A DNA stretch of 22,009 nucleotides, taken from the IMG/VR virus record IMGVR_UViG_3300043446_001084, positions 1-22,009 of that record; one strand, written 5' to 3'. The DNA is from a virus. The position numbers and the translations under genes are program-made. The notes under the pieces were generated by a model. The model ran no database searches. It was not told the origin of the DNA and saw nothing but the letters and a program-made list of their open reading frames with translations. Positions 1-8,248 of the stretch are shown here, piece by piece (within the stretch, counting starts at the first letter, position 1; each line of letters starts with the position of its first letter).

Positions 1-408
1 GTTTCAAATGTTTCGAATCTGACTACGACTTCAACACGGGTTTATCAGACTCGGTTTTATCCGATCGCCTCGATCAATCAGCCTCTCCTTCTGGTTTATA
101 CTCTGAGCGAGGAGAGCGATCCTGACACGATGACACGGCCTCGGCGGATTATGCGTCGAGTAAATTTCACGCTCGAAGGCATGGCAAAAGGAACATCCGG
201 CTTGGATGATACGCTCGATGCCATTGCGCGGGATGTTGAAGAAGCGGTTCTCGCTGATCCGACCTGTAATTCTTTGGCGAAAGACACGGTTTTGACGGGG
301 ACGGTAATCGATTATAATGCAGAAGGTGAGCAACCTGTCGGCTCGATTAAAATGACGTTTCAAGTCACTTATCGAACGACTGAGACAGAATCAGAGTCGC
401 CAGTTTAA
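1..408 (+). CDS. Tail terminator / minor tail protein U-like, 5' partial
   Basis: The reading frame is open from the first base to the TAA at 406-408, so the gene enters from the left edge and at least 135 residues are visible. The ATG at 130 is only an internal methionine, because the residues before it (RVYQTRFYPIA, then INQPLLLVYTLSEES) read as continuous protein. The pattern of a short N-terminal strand region, a proline-rich turn, then R-R-V-N-F-T-L-E and a helix LDDTLDAIARDVEEAVLADP matches the small tail-terminator proteins (lambda gpU type) that cap the tail tube and join it to the head. Its position directly before the tail-tube gene fits the usual terminator-tube-chaperone-tape measure order. 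The family call is by pattern and position; the exact family is not certain. Confidence 0.7.
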   Translation, partial: VSNVSNLTTTSTRVYQTRFYPIASINQPLLLVYTLSEESDPDTMTRPRRIMRRVNFTLEGMAKGTSGLDDTLDAIARDVEEAVLADPTCNSLAKDTVLTGTVIDYNAEGEQPVGSIKMTFQVTYRTTETESESPV

Positions 409-419
409 GGAGTTTTGAA

Positions 420-812
420 ATGGCAAATCATACAGGTTCGGAAGGCGTAGTTAAGATTTCTTCAAATACGATCGCAGAGGTTCGTTCTTGGACGCTGACA
501 AATACGGCTGACACAATCGAGGACACGACGATGGGCGATTCATGGCGCTCATTCAAATCAGTTCTCTCGGCCTTTTCTGGTCAGGTGACTTGCTATTGGG
601 ATGAGACTGATACGACAGGTCAGGGTGCTTTGACATCTGGCTCGACGGTCACGCTCAACCTGTATCCAGAGGGTGCTTCAACTGGTGACATCTATTATAG
701 CGGTTCGGTGATCGTGACTTCGATCGAACGCACTGCATCTTTTGATGGCATGGTTGAAGCAACATTCGCATTCCAAGGCACAGGCACACTTTCACAATCA
801 ACTGCCTCGTAA
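420..812 (+). CDS. Major tail tube protein
   Basis: This 130-residue protein would form the stacked rings of the tail tube. It begins MANHTGSEGVVKISSN, is rich in Ser, Thr and Gly, and is almost all predicted beta structure. It has the segment IEDTTMGDSWRSFKSVLSAFSG (about residues 38-59), typical of tail-tube proteins in which a loop and helix follow the first strands. A good ribosome-binding site (AAGGAG, spacing 8) precedes the ATG, as expected for an abundantly made structural protein. It lies between the tail terminator and the tail assembly chaperone, where siphoviruses place the tube gene. Position and size support the call strongly; the sequence family is recognised only generally. 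Confidence 0.8.
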   Translation: MANHTGSEGVVKISSNTIAEVRSWTLTNTADTIEDTTMGDSWRSFKSVLSAFSGQVTCYWDETDTTGQGALTSGSTVTLNLYPEGASTGDIYYSGSVIVTSIERTASFDGMVEATFAFQGTGTLSQSTAS

Positions 813-826
813 TTAGGACTCAATAA

Positions 827-1162
827 ATGCACATAATTGAAAAAGCTAAATCGCACTTCAAGAATCAAAATGTGAATGTGATCGAAGTTCCAGAGTGGGG
901 TGAAGAAGGAAGTCCTTTTCTTATTTATTCCACTCCTTTCACTCTCGCCGAGAAAGATAAGATATTCAAAGGTTCTCAAGAGTCATCTCTTAAGGTTCTG
1001 GTTGATTGTCTCATCTTGAAAGCAAAAGATCAAAAAGGCGATCCTATTTTCACACTCGAACACAAGCGGGATTTGCTGAATTCTGTCGATCCAGATGTGA
1101 TCGTTCGAATAGCAAATCAAATGATCGCAACGGCAACGGTGGATGACACAATAAAAAACTAA
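827..1162 (+). CDS. Tail assembly chaperone, short form (gpG-like)
   Basis: This 111-residue protein lies between tail tube and tape measure, where lambda-like phages encode the G/GT chaperones that hold the tape measure protein during tail assembly and are absent from the mature virion. It is charged and helical, with a segment (FTLAEKDKIFKGSQESSLKV) seen in phage tail chaperones of the gpG type. The last codons before the TAA are ATA AAA AAC, which places a perfect A AAA AAC heptamer in the zero frame. A second open frame with conserved-looking sequence follows in the -1 frame. The ribosome-binding site is weak (TAGGA region). Function rests mainly on the position and the frameshift arrangement. 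Confidence 0.8.
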   Translation: MHIIEKAKSHFKNQNVNVIEVPEWGEEGSPFLIYSTPFTLAEKDKIFKGSQESSLKVLVDCLILKAKDQKGDPIFTLEHKRDLLNSVDPDVIVRIANQMIATATVDDTIKN

Positions 1163-1311
1163 GAGACGATCCCGATGCTTATTCTCGCTATGCACTCGCG
1201 GATCGTTTAGGTAAGACAATCGAGGAGATCAATGATCTATCGGTTGAAGAATTTATAGGTTGGATTGCTTATTTGAACATTGTCGCGGAGCGGATGAAGA
1301 ATGGCAAGTGA
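827..1311 (+). CDS. Tail assembly chaperone, frameshifted fusion (gpGT-like)
   Basis: A -1 slip on A AAA AAC (1153-1159) lets ribosomes bypass the TAA at 1160-1162 and read on from CTA at 1159 to the TGA at 1309-1311. This adds 50 residues and gives a 161-residue fusion. The extension reads LRDDPDAYSRYALADRLGKT and continues with IEEINDLSVEEFIGWIAYL, acidic and helical like the T domains of other siphoviruses that recruit the tape measure protein. It has no plausible start codon of its own near the junction, and its stop overlaps the tape measure start at 1301. What is seen is the heptamer in frame and the uninterrupted -1 frame; that it is used is inferred from the wide conservation of this arrangement. 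Confidence 0.85.
1153..1159 (+). other. Programmed -1 ribosomal frameshift site (A AAA AAC)
   Basis: The heptamer AAAAAAC is aligned with the zero frame as A AAA AAC and is followed directly by the TAA of the short chaperone. This is one of the most efficient classes of -1 slippery sequence in bacteria. I could not identify a clear stimulatory pseudoknot or an upstream Shine-Dalgarno-like stimulator by eye. Confidence 0.85.
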
Positions 1312-3100
1312 GCAATTAAAAATTGAATTGACGGCAGTCGATAAAACGACAGCGGCTTTCAATTCCATTCAATCAAACATGTCTAAACTCGGTAATGGGG
1401 CGATGCTTCTCAGTCGCTCTTTTACTGCTATTGGTGCGGCATTAACTGGAATCGGCGCGATGGGTGCTTTCAAGAGCCTCATCGATCAAGCTGACAATAT
1501 GAATGATCTGTCTAAAAAGACAGGTATCGCAGTTGGTGAATTATCAAAATTCAATCAAATGGCGAAGATGTCCGGCACTGATATAGGCGGTGTCGCAATT
1601 GGGTTGAAGAAACTCAGTTCAAATATTGTCGAAGCGGCGGGAGGCAATAGAGAGCTTTCAAAGATATTCAATATTCTCGGTGTTGATGTGAAGAACGCTG
1701 ATGGATCGATTCGCAATGCCGGATCGGTCATGTTGGATATTTCTAATATCTTCATGCAGATGGAAGATGGCGCTCTTAAGAACGCTCTGGCTGTTAAATT
1801 ATTCGGCAAAGCGGGCGCTGATCTCATTCCTTTTCTGAATGAAGGTGCTGATGCTCTAAATAAATTCAAAGAAACTATCGGAACAGACATGGCGGCTGAA
1901 TCCGATCGGTTTAATGATAATCTAGTAAAAATATCATCTAACTTTGAATTAGTTGGAAACAATATCGCGGCATTTTTTCTTCCAAAATTCAATTCTGTTT
2001 TGGAATCATTTATAAAATTCAATGAGAATGCTCCAGATTTCAATAAAGCATTGCTCGGAATGGGTGGTGCATATCCGACAAGTCTTGCTCTTGGCGGTGC
2101 TCCATTAGATCAATCTCAAAATGCTCTCAATAGAACTCCTGCTCCTCCATTGCCTCCACCGATTGTTATTGGAAGTCCAACACAAAAAAGCGCGATTCAA
2201 TTATTGCGTGAAAGTCAGCTTTCTCAGGCTCTCGGCGGAAAAGGCGGTCTCGATCAGTTAAAAGAATATATCATTAAACAGCGCGAAGCGATCGATCTTC
2301 TGGCTCTTGAAACTAAACAGGTAGGTCTCACTGCGGCTGAATATAATATTCTGAAAGCTGAGAAAGACGGCATGAACGAAATCAATAAAATGGTTCGTGA
2401 ACACGCGGGAGAAAATACGGAAGCATTCAGACAGGAAGCAGAGGCGCTTCTTGCTGAAAAGATTGCTATGATGCAACGAAATGAAGAATTCAAAAGATCA
2501 TTCGAAGGTGGAATGGTTGATGGGTTGAAGCGGGTTCGAGAAGAATTCACGAATGTCGGTCAGGCAGTTTCAGATACATGGGTTAATGCTTTCTCAAGCA
2601 TGGAAGATGCTTTTGTGAACTTCGTGAAAACCGGAAAGTTGGATTTCAAATCTCTTGCTGATTCTATCATTGCAGATATGGCTCGAATTACATTCAGACA
2701 GATGGTCAGCGGGTTCTTCGGCGGCGGCGGTGGTGGCGGCGGATTTAATATCCTCTCGATGTTCGGATTGGGCGGCGGCGGCGGTTCTGTTCCATTGCCT
2801 CCGATCGTCACTCGCGCTGTCGGCGGCTCTGTTTCTTCTGGTTCGCCATATCTGGTCGGCGAAAACGGTCCTGAATTATTCATGCCGAGTCGATCGGGTT
2901 CGATCATTCCTGATACATCGATGTCAGGTAGTGGCGGCGGAGTTATTGTAAATCAAACAATCAATGTCTCGACAGGCGTTCAGCAAACGGTTCGCGCTGA
3001 AATCCAGAGCCTTCTGCCTCAGATTTCAAACGCGGCAAAGGCGGCTGTCATCGATGCAAAGCGGCGCGGCGGCTCATTCGCCAATGCCTTCGGGGGCTAA
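1301..3100 (+). CDS. Tail tape measure protein
   Basis: This 599-residue protein would set tail length and is threaded through the tail tube. By the common rule of about 0.15 nm per residue it suggests a tail near 90 nm (inference). It starts with a helical segment typical of tape measures (LKIELTAVDKTTAAFNSIQS), followed by a hydrophobic stretch at about residues 33-57 and long amphipathic helices. Near the C-terminus it carries the lambda gpH-type features: DTWVNAFSSMEDAFVNFVKTG, glycine runs near residues 475 and 490, and the motif SPYLVGENGPELFMPSRSG, which is very common in phage tape measures. The start overlaps the frameshifted chaperone by 11 bases, with GGAG 10 bases upstream. It is short for the family, as in small siphoviruses. 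Confidence 0.92.
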   Translation: MASEQLKIELTAVDKTTAAFNSIQSNMSKLGNGAMLLSRSFTAIGAALTGIGAMGAFKSLIDQADNMNDLSKKTGIAVGELSKFNQMAKMSGTDIGGVAIGLKKLSSNIVEAAGGNRELSKIFNILGVDVKNADGSIRNAGSVMLDISNIFMQMEDGALKNALAVKLFGKAGADLIPFLNEGADALNKFKETIGTDMAAESDRFNDNLVKISSNFELVGNNIAAFFLPKFNSVLESFIKFNENAPDFNKALLGMGGAYPTSLALGGAPLDQSQNALNRTPAPPLPPPIVIGSPTQKSAIQLLRESQLSQALGGKGGLDQLKEYIIKQREAIDLLALETKQVGLTAAEYNILKAEKDGMNEINKMVREHAGENTEAFRQEAEALLAEKIAMMQRNEEFKRSFEGGMVDGLKRVREEFTNVGQAVSDTWVNAFSSMEDAFVNFVKTGKLDFKSLADSIIADMARITFRQMVSGFFGGGGGGGGFNILSMFGLGGGGGSVPLPPIVTRAVGGSVSSGSPYLVGENGPELFMPSRSGSIIPDTSMSGSGGGVIVNQTINVSTGVQQTVRAEIQSLLPQISNAAKAAVIDAKRRGGSFANAFGG

Positions 3101-3102
3101 TT

Positions 3103-3732
3103 ATGGCGATCACATATCCTCTCTCGCTCCCGACGATTACAGGAATTGCGAATATCGTCATCACGGCTCGAAACTCGGTCGCGGTTGCGACTTCTCCGTT
3201 CACTTTGACGACTCAGGTGATGCAACATCAGGGATCGCGATGGGAAGCCTCGGTTACTCTGCCTCCAATGAAACGAGCCTCGGCTGAGGAATGGATTGCC
3301 TTCCTGATCTCGCTCAATGGTGCGTATGGAACTTTTTTGCTTGGCGATCCTATGGGCGCGACAGCTAGAGGTTCGGCATCGACAGCCGCAGGAACTCCAC
3401 TTGTGAATGGTGGGTCTCAGACAGGATCGACGCTCAACATCGATGGCGCTCCGAATAGTGCGACAGGATATCTGAAGGCGGGTGATTATATCCAGTTGGG
3501 AACCGGATCGGGGTCTCAACTTTATAAAGTTCTGGCTGATGCAAATTCGAATGGAAGCGGTCAGGTTTCGCTCGATATCTGGCCTTCGCTCAGATCGTCT
3601 CCGGCGGATAATGCGGCTGTCGTTGTTGCAAGTGCGAAGGGATTATTCCGGCTATCAAGTTCCGATGCTTCGTTCTCGATCGATAATGCCTCGGTTTATG
3701 GAATCAATTTCTCAGCGGTGGAAGCACTATGA
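3103..3732 (+). CDS. Distal tail (Dit-like) protein
   Basis: This 209-residue protein follows the tape measure by 2 bases. The N-terminal part (MAITYPLSLPTI, FTLTTQVMQHQGSRWEASVT, LPPMKRASAEEWIAFLISLN) matches a family common in alphaproteobacterial and other phages just downstream of the tape measure, thought to form the ring between tail tube and tip. The segment GTFLLGDPMGATARG and the later YLKAGDYIQLGTGSGS/LYKVL suggest an inserted beta domain at about residues 90-190. The C-terminal strand (SIDNASVYGINFSAVEAL) closes the fold. The following gene overlaps in an ATGA junction, indicating coupled translation. Confident as a tail-tip structural protein; the Dit assignment is by position and family memory. 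Confidence 0.75.
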   Translation: MAITYPLSLPTITGIANIVITARNSVAVATSPFTLTTQVMQHQGSRWEASVTLPPMKRASAEEWIAFLISLNGAYGTFLLGDPMGATARGSASTAAGTPLVNGGSQTGSTLNIDGAPNSATGYLKAGDYIQLGTGSGSQLYKVLADANSNGSGQVSLDIWPSLRSSPADNAAVVVASAKGLFRLSSSDASFSIDNASVYGINFSAVEAL

Positions 3733-4277
3733 CGCGCAGTTTGGCGGCAGGATTTGCGAGTGCGCTCCAAGGCGCGGCGATTCAGCCGATCGTTCTTGTC
3801 GAGTTGAAGTTCGATTCTGGTGCTGTCCGGCTTTGGTCAGGTCTCGGGAATATCACTTATAACGGATTTTCTTATACGGGAGCGGGAACGCTTCTGGCGA
3901 TCTCCTCTATGGAAGATACGACTGACATCGCGGCGAAAGGGATTACGATCTCGCTCTCCGGCATCAATCCTCAAGCGCTTTCGATTGCGCTGACAGAGAA
4001 ATATCAGAACAGGACGGCGAATATCTATTTCTCGCTGTCAGGAATGGTTTCCGATGCGGTTCAGGTATTTTCAGGTCTAATCGATCAGATGTCGATCAAC
4101 GACACTGGTGAGACGCTGACGATCGCTGTTTCGGTTGAGTCTCGTCTAATCGATCTCGAACGGCCTCGAATTTGGCGCTATACATCCGAGGATCAAAAAA
4201 GAGTTTATCCGACAGACAAAGGCTTCGATTTCGTCAATGATCTCCAAACCAAACAAATTATCTGGGGTCGGGAATAA
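3729..4277 (+). CDS. Tail tip hub protein (follows Dit-like gene)
   Basis: This 182-residue protein starts in an ATGA overlap with the gene before it. It has the family pattern LLVEL/F-DSG-VR-WSG--ITYNG-SYTGAG--L (about residues 22-58), then IAAKGITISLSGI, QVFSGLIDQMSINDTGETLT and ESRLIDLERPRIWRYTSEDQ. This is a widespread phage protein placed between the Dit-like ring and the tail peptidase, and it probably builds the central hub under the tube. It ends with FDFVNDLQTKQIIWGRE, usual for the family, so it looks complete. No enzymatic motif is seen. The DUF2163-like hub of gene transfer agents is functionally similar, but homology to it was not established here. Confidence 0.7.
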   Translation: MTRSLAAGFASALQGAAIQPIVLVELKFDSGAVRLWSGLGNITYNGFSYTGAGTLLAISSMEDTTDIAAKGITISLSGINPQALSIALTEKYQNRTANIYFSLSGMVSDAVQVFSGLIDQMSINDTGETLTIAVSVESRLIDLERPRIWRYTSEDQKRVYPTDKGFDFVNDLQTKQIIWGRE

Positions 4278-4692
4278 GGTTCCTAATTGGGAATCTGCTC
4301 TCGATGCTTATATCGGCTCCTGCCGAGAAAAGGCGTTTGCGTGGGGTTCATTTGATTGCGTCCGGTTTGCGGATGGCGCTTTTCAGGCTCAGTATGGAAT
4401 CAACCTTTTCCCGTCATTTGATTACGATGATTTGAAATCTGCTCAAAAGGGATTGAGGAAATTCTGCAAGACGCTCGATCTCGCGGCGGCGATCGATCAA
4501 TTCCTTGATCGAAAAGAAAAAGCATTTCTCTCAAGAGGCGATCTGGTATTCCATAATTCGGCGCTTTCCGTGAATGTTGATGGAGTTGGCGGCTCTATTG
4601 GGATATGTTTGGGAACAAAGATTGCGCTCGTCGGCGAGGCATCTTTGCAATTCGATTCTATTGAAAAGGCTGAATTCGGGTGGCGGGTATGA
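4237..4692 (+). CDS. Tail-associated NlpC/P60-like protein (DUF6950 type)
   Basis: This 151-residue protein overlaps the previous gene by 41 bases. The motif FAWGSFDCVRFADGAF (about residues 35-50) places the candidate catalytic cysteine at residue 41, after Phe-Asp as in DUF6950 and other NlpC/P60-related tail peptidases. The later GDLVFHN may hold the histidine partner. Such proteins sit in the tail tip and are thought to cut or locally open peptidoglycan during DNA entry. No strong ribosome-binding site lies before the ATG at 4237 (only AAAGG about 14 bases upstream), so translation is probably coupled. The region downstream of residue 10 has no other ATG that would keep the motif, and the cysteine motif is included under any choice. 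Enzymatic activity is inferred. Confidence 0.7.
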   Translation: MISKPNKLSGVGNKVPNWESALDAYIGSCREKAFAWGSFDCVRFADGAFQAQYGINLFPSFDYDDLKSAQKGLRKFCKTLDLAAAIDQFLDRKEKAFLSRGDLVFHNSALSVNVDGVGGSIGICLGTKIALVGEASLQFDSIEKAEFGWRV

Positions 4693-7607
4693 AGATCAGG
4701 AAATTCCTCCTCGCATCGACATTCCTTGTCGGCTTGACCATTTCAGAACCTGCAAAGGCTGATCCGGTCTCATTGATCGCATCAGGCGCGACGGCGCTCG
4801 GATTTACAGAATTTGCGGCTTTTGTTGGCTCATTCTTTGGTAGATTGGTGGTTACTGCGGGTCTGACGGCGGTTGCCAGTTATCTATCCTCTCAAGATCA
4901 GCCGACAATTCCTGATTATCGAGGGATAACTCAAAGAGAAGAAAACTTCACTGATTCTTTAGCTGTCAGGCAAGTGATCTATGGTCGCGTTATGGTCGGC
5001 GGTCCGATCGTCTATGCCGAAACAACAAATCACAATAATTATCTTCATCTTGTGATTCCGGTCGCGGGGCATGAGATTACAGCCTTCGACAAGATATATT
5101 TCAACGATGATGAATTGACGCTCGATGGCTCAGGCAATGTGACGGCTCCCGCTCAATATGCGGGTAAAGCAAGAATTAAGACATATCTTGGAACAACATC
5201 ACAATCAGCCGATCCTGATTTAATTGCTGAATCAAATGGTCTTTGGACTTCAAATCATAAGCTGACAGGTGTCGCTTATATCTATGCGCGATTGGCATTC
5301 GATCAGGATGCTTTTCCGAATGGTCGTCCTACGATCAAGGCGATTGTAAGAGGCAAAAAGGTTTATGATACTCGAACTGCGACGACAGGATATTCAGCAA
5401 ATCCCGCATTATGCGTTCTTGATTATTTAAGAGATTCAACTTTTGGGTTTGGCGCGACTTTATCAGAGATTAATACAACGACATTCAATGCGGCGGCTAA
5501 TATTTGCGATGAAAATGTTTCTCTCGCGGCGGGTGGAACAGAAAAACGCTATGAATGCCACGGTGTGATTATGAGTGATCGCACTCCTAAATCAGCATTA
5601 GAAGATTTGCTGACATCATGCGGAGGGATGATTTTCTATTCCGGCGGCAAATGGAACATGAATGCCTCGGCATATAATACGCCGACAGTTACGATCACTG
5701 ACAATGATCTTCGCGCTCCGATCAATCTTGTTACTCGTCATTCCAAGAGAGACAATTTCAACATCGTGAAAGGCGTTTTTGTTTCTCCTGATGATGGATG
5801 GCAAGCAACTGATTTTCCGGCTATTAAATCAACGACATTCATCGCCGATGATTATAATATTGAATCTTCATTCGATCTGACTCTGCCATTTACAATCTCA
5901 TCTTCAATGGCGCAGAGATTGGCTAAAATTGCACTTTATCGTCATCGTCAGCAAATGACACTTGAACTGAAATGCAAAATGACTGCATTCAGAATCGAGG
6001 TCGGCGATACAATAATGGTGACGAATACTCGGTATGGATTCAGTTCTAAACCGTTCGAAGTCATCAATTTCAACTTCGCAATCGAAGGAACAAGTGAGGC
6101 TCCTGTATTCGGTGTTGATCTGACGCTGAGAGAAATCTCATCTTCTGTATTTAACTGGAATGCAGAAGAAACGGCAATCGAGCGTGATAATACATCGCTT
6201 CCAAACTATTCCTCGGTAGCAGTTCCGCAAATCACGGCATCTGATGAATTAAGAGCGGTGAATCAGGACGTTGTGACTGTCTTGCTCGTCAATGTATCAA
6301 GCACGAATCCTTTTGTGACTGATTATGAGGTTTCCTATAAGAAACAGAGCGATTCTGTTTATACGGAAGCAAATAAATCGACGAGCGGTAAATATGAAAT
6401 CCTGAAAGTCGAGGATGGTGTTTATTACGATATTCGATCGAGAGCAGTAACATTTCTCGGCGTGAAATCTGACTATCAGACATTAGCTTATCAAGTAATT
6501 GGTAAGACGGCTCCGCCATCGGATGTCACTGGTTTATCAATCAACTCAATTGGTGGCAGTGCTATTCTCCAATGGACTCCGGTCGCCGATCTTGATCTTT
6601 CTCATTATAAGGTTCGCTATTCAGCCTCTACATCGAGCGCAACCTATCAAAATGCGATCGATCTGGTTGATAAAGTCGCGCGTCCGGCAAACTCGGTCAT
6701 CGTCCCATCGAAGCAGGGAACCTATTTCGTCAAGGCTGTCGATAAGCTGAATTATGTTTCGGCGAATCCGGCCTCAGTTGTGCTTCTGACAAATATCTCG
6801 AATGTGAATGATCTGAATGTTGTCGCTACGGTTACGGAAAATCCGGCATTTAGTGGAACCAAAACTTCGGTTGTGAAAACGACTGACGGGGTATCCACTT
6901 GGATTCAATTAGACACGGCAGGATTGTTTGATTCAACTTCCGGCAATTTCGATAGTGCGGGTGGGTTATTCGATGCAGGGGGCGGCACGATTGCCACTTC
7001 CGGCTATTATGAATTTGCCAATTATATCGATCTGACCGAGAAATATACGAGCCGAGTGACGGCAAGTCTGAACAATATCCGTATCGATTACACTGATCTT
7101 TTTGACTCAGCGACGGGCAATTTCGACGATCGATCTGGTAATTTCGACGGCTCGGCAACGGCCTTTGATGATACATCGGTTGCACTTCAGGTAGCTACAA
7201 CGGATGGCGATCCGGCGGGTTCTCCTACATGGTCATCTTGGCAGAATTTCCTTGTCGGCGATTATAGTGCCAGAGCGTTCAAATTCAGGGCTTATCTGAC
7301 ATCATCGAACGGGAATGCTTCCCCATCTATCACTAATCTTTCGGTTAGCGTCGATATGCCGGATCGTGTAATATCTGGAGAAGATATTGTATCAGGCGCG
7401 GGAACTTATACGGTGACATTCTCTCCGGCTTATAAGTCTCTCGATGGGATCGGAATTTCGGCTCAAAATATGGGAACAGGCGACTACTATTCAATAAGTT
7501 CGAAATCAACGACCGGATTCCAGATCGTATTCAGGAATTCGGCGGGAACAGCGGTTTCAAGAACTTTCGATTATGTCGCTAGAGGTTACGGGAAGGTGGT
7601 TGTCTAA
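4689..7607 (+). CDS. Tail tip / host-specificity protein, gpJ-like
   Basis: This 972-residue protein would form the tail tip that contacts the host and carries the fibres. The ATG at 4689 shares ATGA with the previous stop and is preferred to the GTG at 4680. Residues 1-25 look like a Sec signal peptide: KIRK, a hydrophobic core and AKA before Asp-Pro, which is unusual for a virion protein. A second hydrophobic stretch (about residues 30-65) resembles the N-terminal segment of J-like proteins. Then come family features: REENFTDSLAVRQVIYGR, FDKIYFNDDEL, GRPTIKAIVRGKKVYD, NPALCVLDYLRD and a fibronectin-like region near residues 600-680. Two Phe-Asp repeat clusters lie near residues 745-767 and 803-827. 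The stop overlaps the next start as TAATG. Confidence 0.85.
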   Translation: MKIRKFLLASTFLVGLTISEPAKADPVSLIASGATALGFTEFAAFVGSFFGRLVVTAGLTAVASYLSSQDQPTIPDYRGITQREENFTDSLAVRQVIYGRVMVGGPIVYAETTNHNNYLHLVIPVAGHEITAFDKIYFNDDELTLDGSGNVTAPAQYAGKARIKTYLGTTSQSADPDLIAESNGLWTSNHKLTGVAYIYARLAFDQDAFPNGRPTIKAIVRGKKVYDTRTATTGYSANPALCVLDYLRDSTFGFGATLSEINTTTFNAAANICDENVSLAAGGTEKRYECHGVIMSDRTPKSALEDLLTSCGGMIFYSGGKWNMNASAYNTPTVTITDNDLRAPINLVTRHSKRDNFNIVKGVFVSPDDGWQATDFPAIKSTTFIADDYNIESSFDLTLPFTISSSMAQRLAKIALYRHRQQMTLELKCKMTAFRIEVGDTIMVTNTRYGFSSKPFEVINFNFAIEGTSEAPVFGVDLTLREISSSVFNWNAEETAIERDNTSLPNYSSVAVPQITASDELRAVNQDVVTVLLVNVSSTNPFVTDYEVSYKKQSDSVYTEANKSTSGKYEILKVEDGVYYDIRSRAVTFLGVKSDYQTLAYQVIGKTAPPSDVTGLSINSIGGSAILQWTPVADLDLSHYKVRYSASTSSATYQNAIDLVDKVARPANSVIVPSKQGTYFVKAVDKLNYVSANPASVVLLTNISNVNDLNVVATVTENPAFSGTKTSVVKTTDGVSTWIQLDTAGLFDSTSGNFDSAGGLFDAGGGTIATSGYYEFANYIDLTEKYTSRVTASLNNIRIDYTDLFDSATGNFDDRSGNFDGSATAFDDTSVALQVATTDGDPAGSPTWSSWQNFLVGDYSARAFKFRAYLTSSNGNASPSITNLSVSVDMPDRVISGEDIVSGAGTYTVTFSPAYKSLDGIGISAQNMGTGDYYSISSKSTTGFQIVFRNSAGTAVSRTFDYVARGYGKVVV

Positions 7608-8245
7608 TGTCTCAGCATGATTTCATTATCTCGAATCAGGGATTTCCTGCCTTCCGATCCGATCTGAACGACGGATTACAGGCTTTAGCGTCTTTGTCAT
7701 CTGGTGCTTCGGCTCCATCGACGACCTACGCGAATCAGCTTTGGTATGACACGGCAAACGATATTCTAAAGATTAGAAACGAGGACAACGACGCATGGAT
7801 TTCGATTGTCACGTTGAATCAAACGACGGATGCGGTTTCTAGCTTTGCGAACACGCCGAGCCTCTCTGGTTCCAATACTCTTTCAGGAACCAATACATTC
7901 AGCGGAACGATGTCTGCCACTGGCAACGCTTACATGGCAATCGACACACTGACAGATGCGTCAACAATCGCGGTTGATATGTCAGTCGGCAATAACTTCT
8001 CTGTCACGCTTGGTGGCAACCGGACGCTTGGCAATCCGACAAACCTGACGGCTGGTCAATCTGGTGTGATCTTCATCACTCAGGATGGCACAGGTTCTCG
8101 GACGCTGGCTTACTCGTCTTATTGGGACTTCCCGTCTCAGACGGCTCCTACGCTCACGACAACGGCTAATGCGGTGGATGTATTGGTTTATACTGTCCGT
8201 TCATCGACAAGCATTGCGGCTCAACTTCTGACCAATATCGGGTGA
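7607..8245 (+). CDS. Tail fibre-type protein
   Basis: This 212-residue protein begins at a TAATG junction with the tip gene, so its translation is coupled. The N-terminal part has the pattern ISNQGFPAFRSDLNDGLQAL, then P-STTYANQLWYDTANDILKIRN and DAWISIVTLN. This is a segment seen repeatedly in marine phage fibre proteins, where the tryptophan/tyrosine motif describes a small beta unit. A low-complexity Ser/Thr/Gly stretch (SLSGSNTLSGTNTFSG, about residues 84-102) leads to a C-terminal beta domain with IDTLTDASTIAVDMSVGNNF. It is probably a short fibre or an adaptor between the tip and the large fibre that follows. Composition matches the other structural genes, unlike the next gene. Confidence 0.7.
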   Translation: MSQHDFIISNQGFPAFRSDLNDGLQALASLSSGASAPSTTYANQLWYDTANDILKIRNEDNDAWISIVTLNQTTDAVSSFANTPSLSGSNTLSGTNTFSGTMSATGNAYMAIDTLTDASTIAVDMSVGNNFSVTLGGNRTLGNPTNLTAGQSGVIFITQDGTGSRTLAYSSYWDFPSQTAPTLTTTANAVDVLVYTVRSSTSIAAQLLTNIG

Positions 8246-8248
8246 CAA

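Noticed and set aside
1555-2043. 162-aa leftward open frame opposite the tape measure gene
   Set aside because: It mirrors the codon structure of a clear tape measure gene, has no family features and no ribosome site context.
2715-2790. GGC-rich repeats at the tape measure C-terminus
   Set aside because: They encode the glycine-rich linkers usual in tape measures and need no other explanation.
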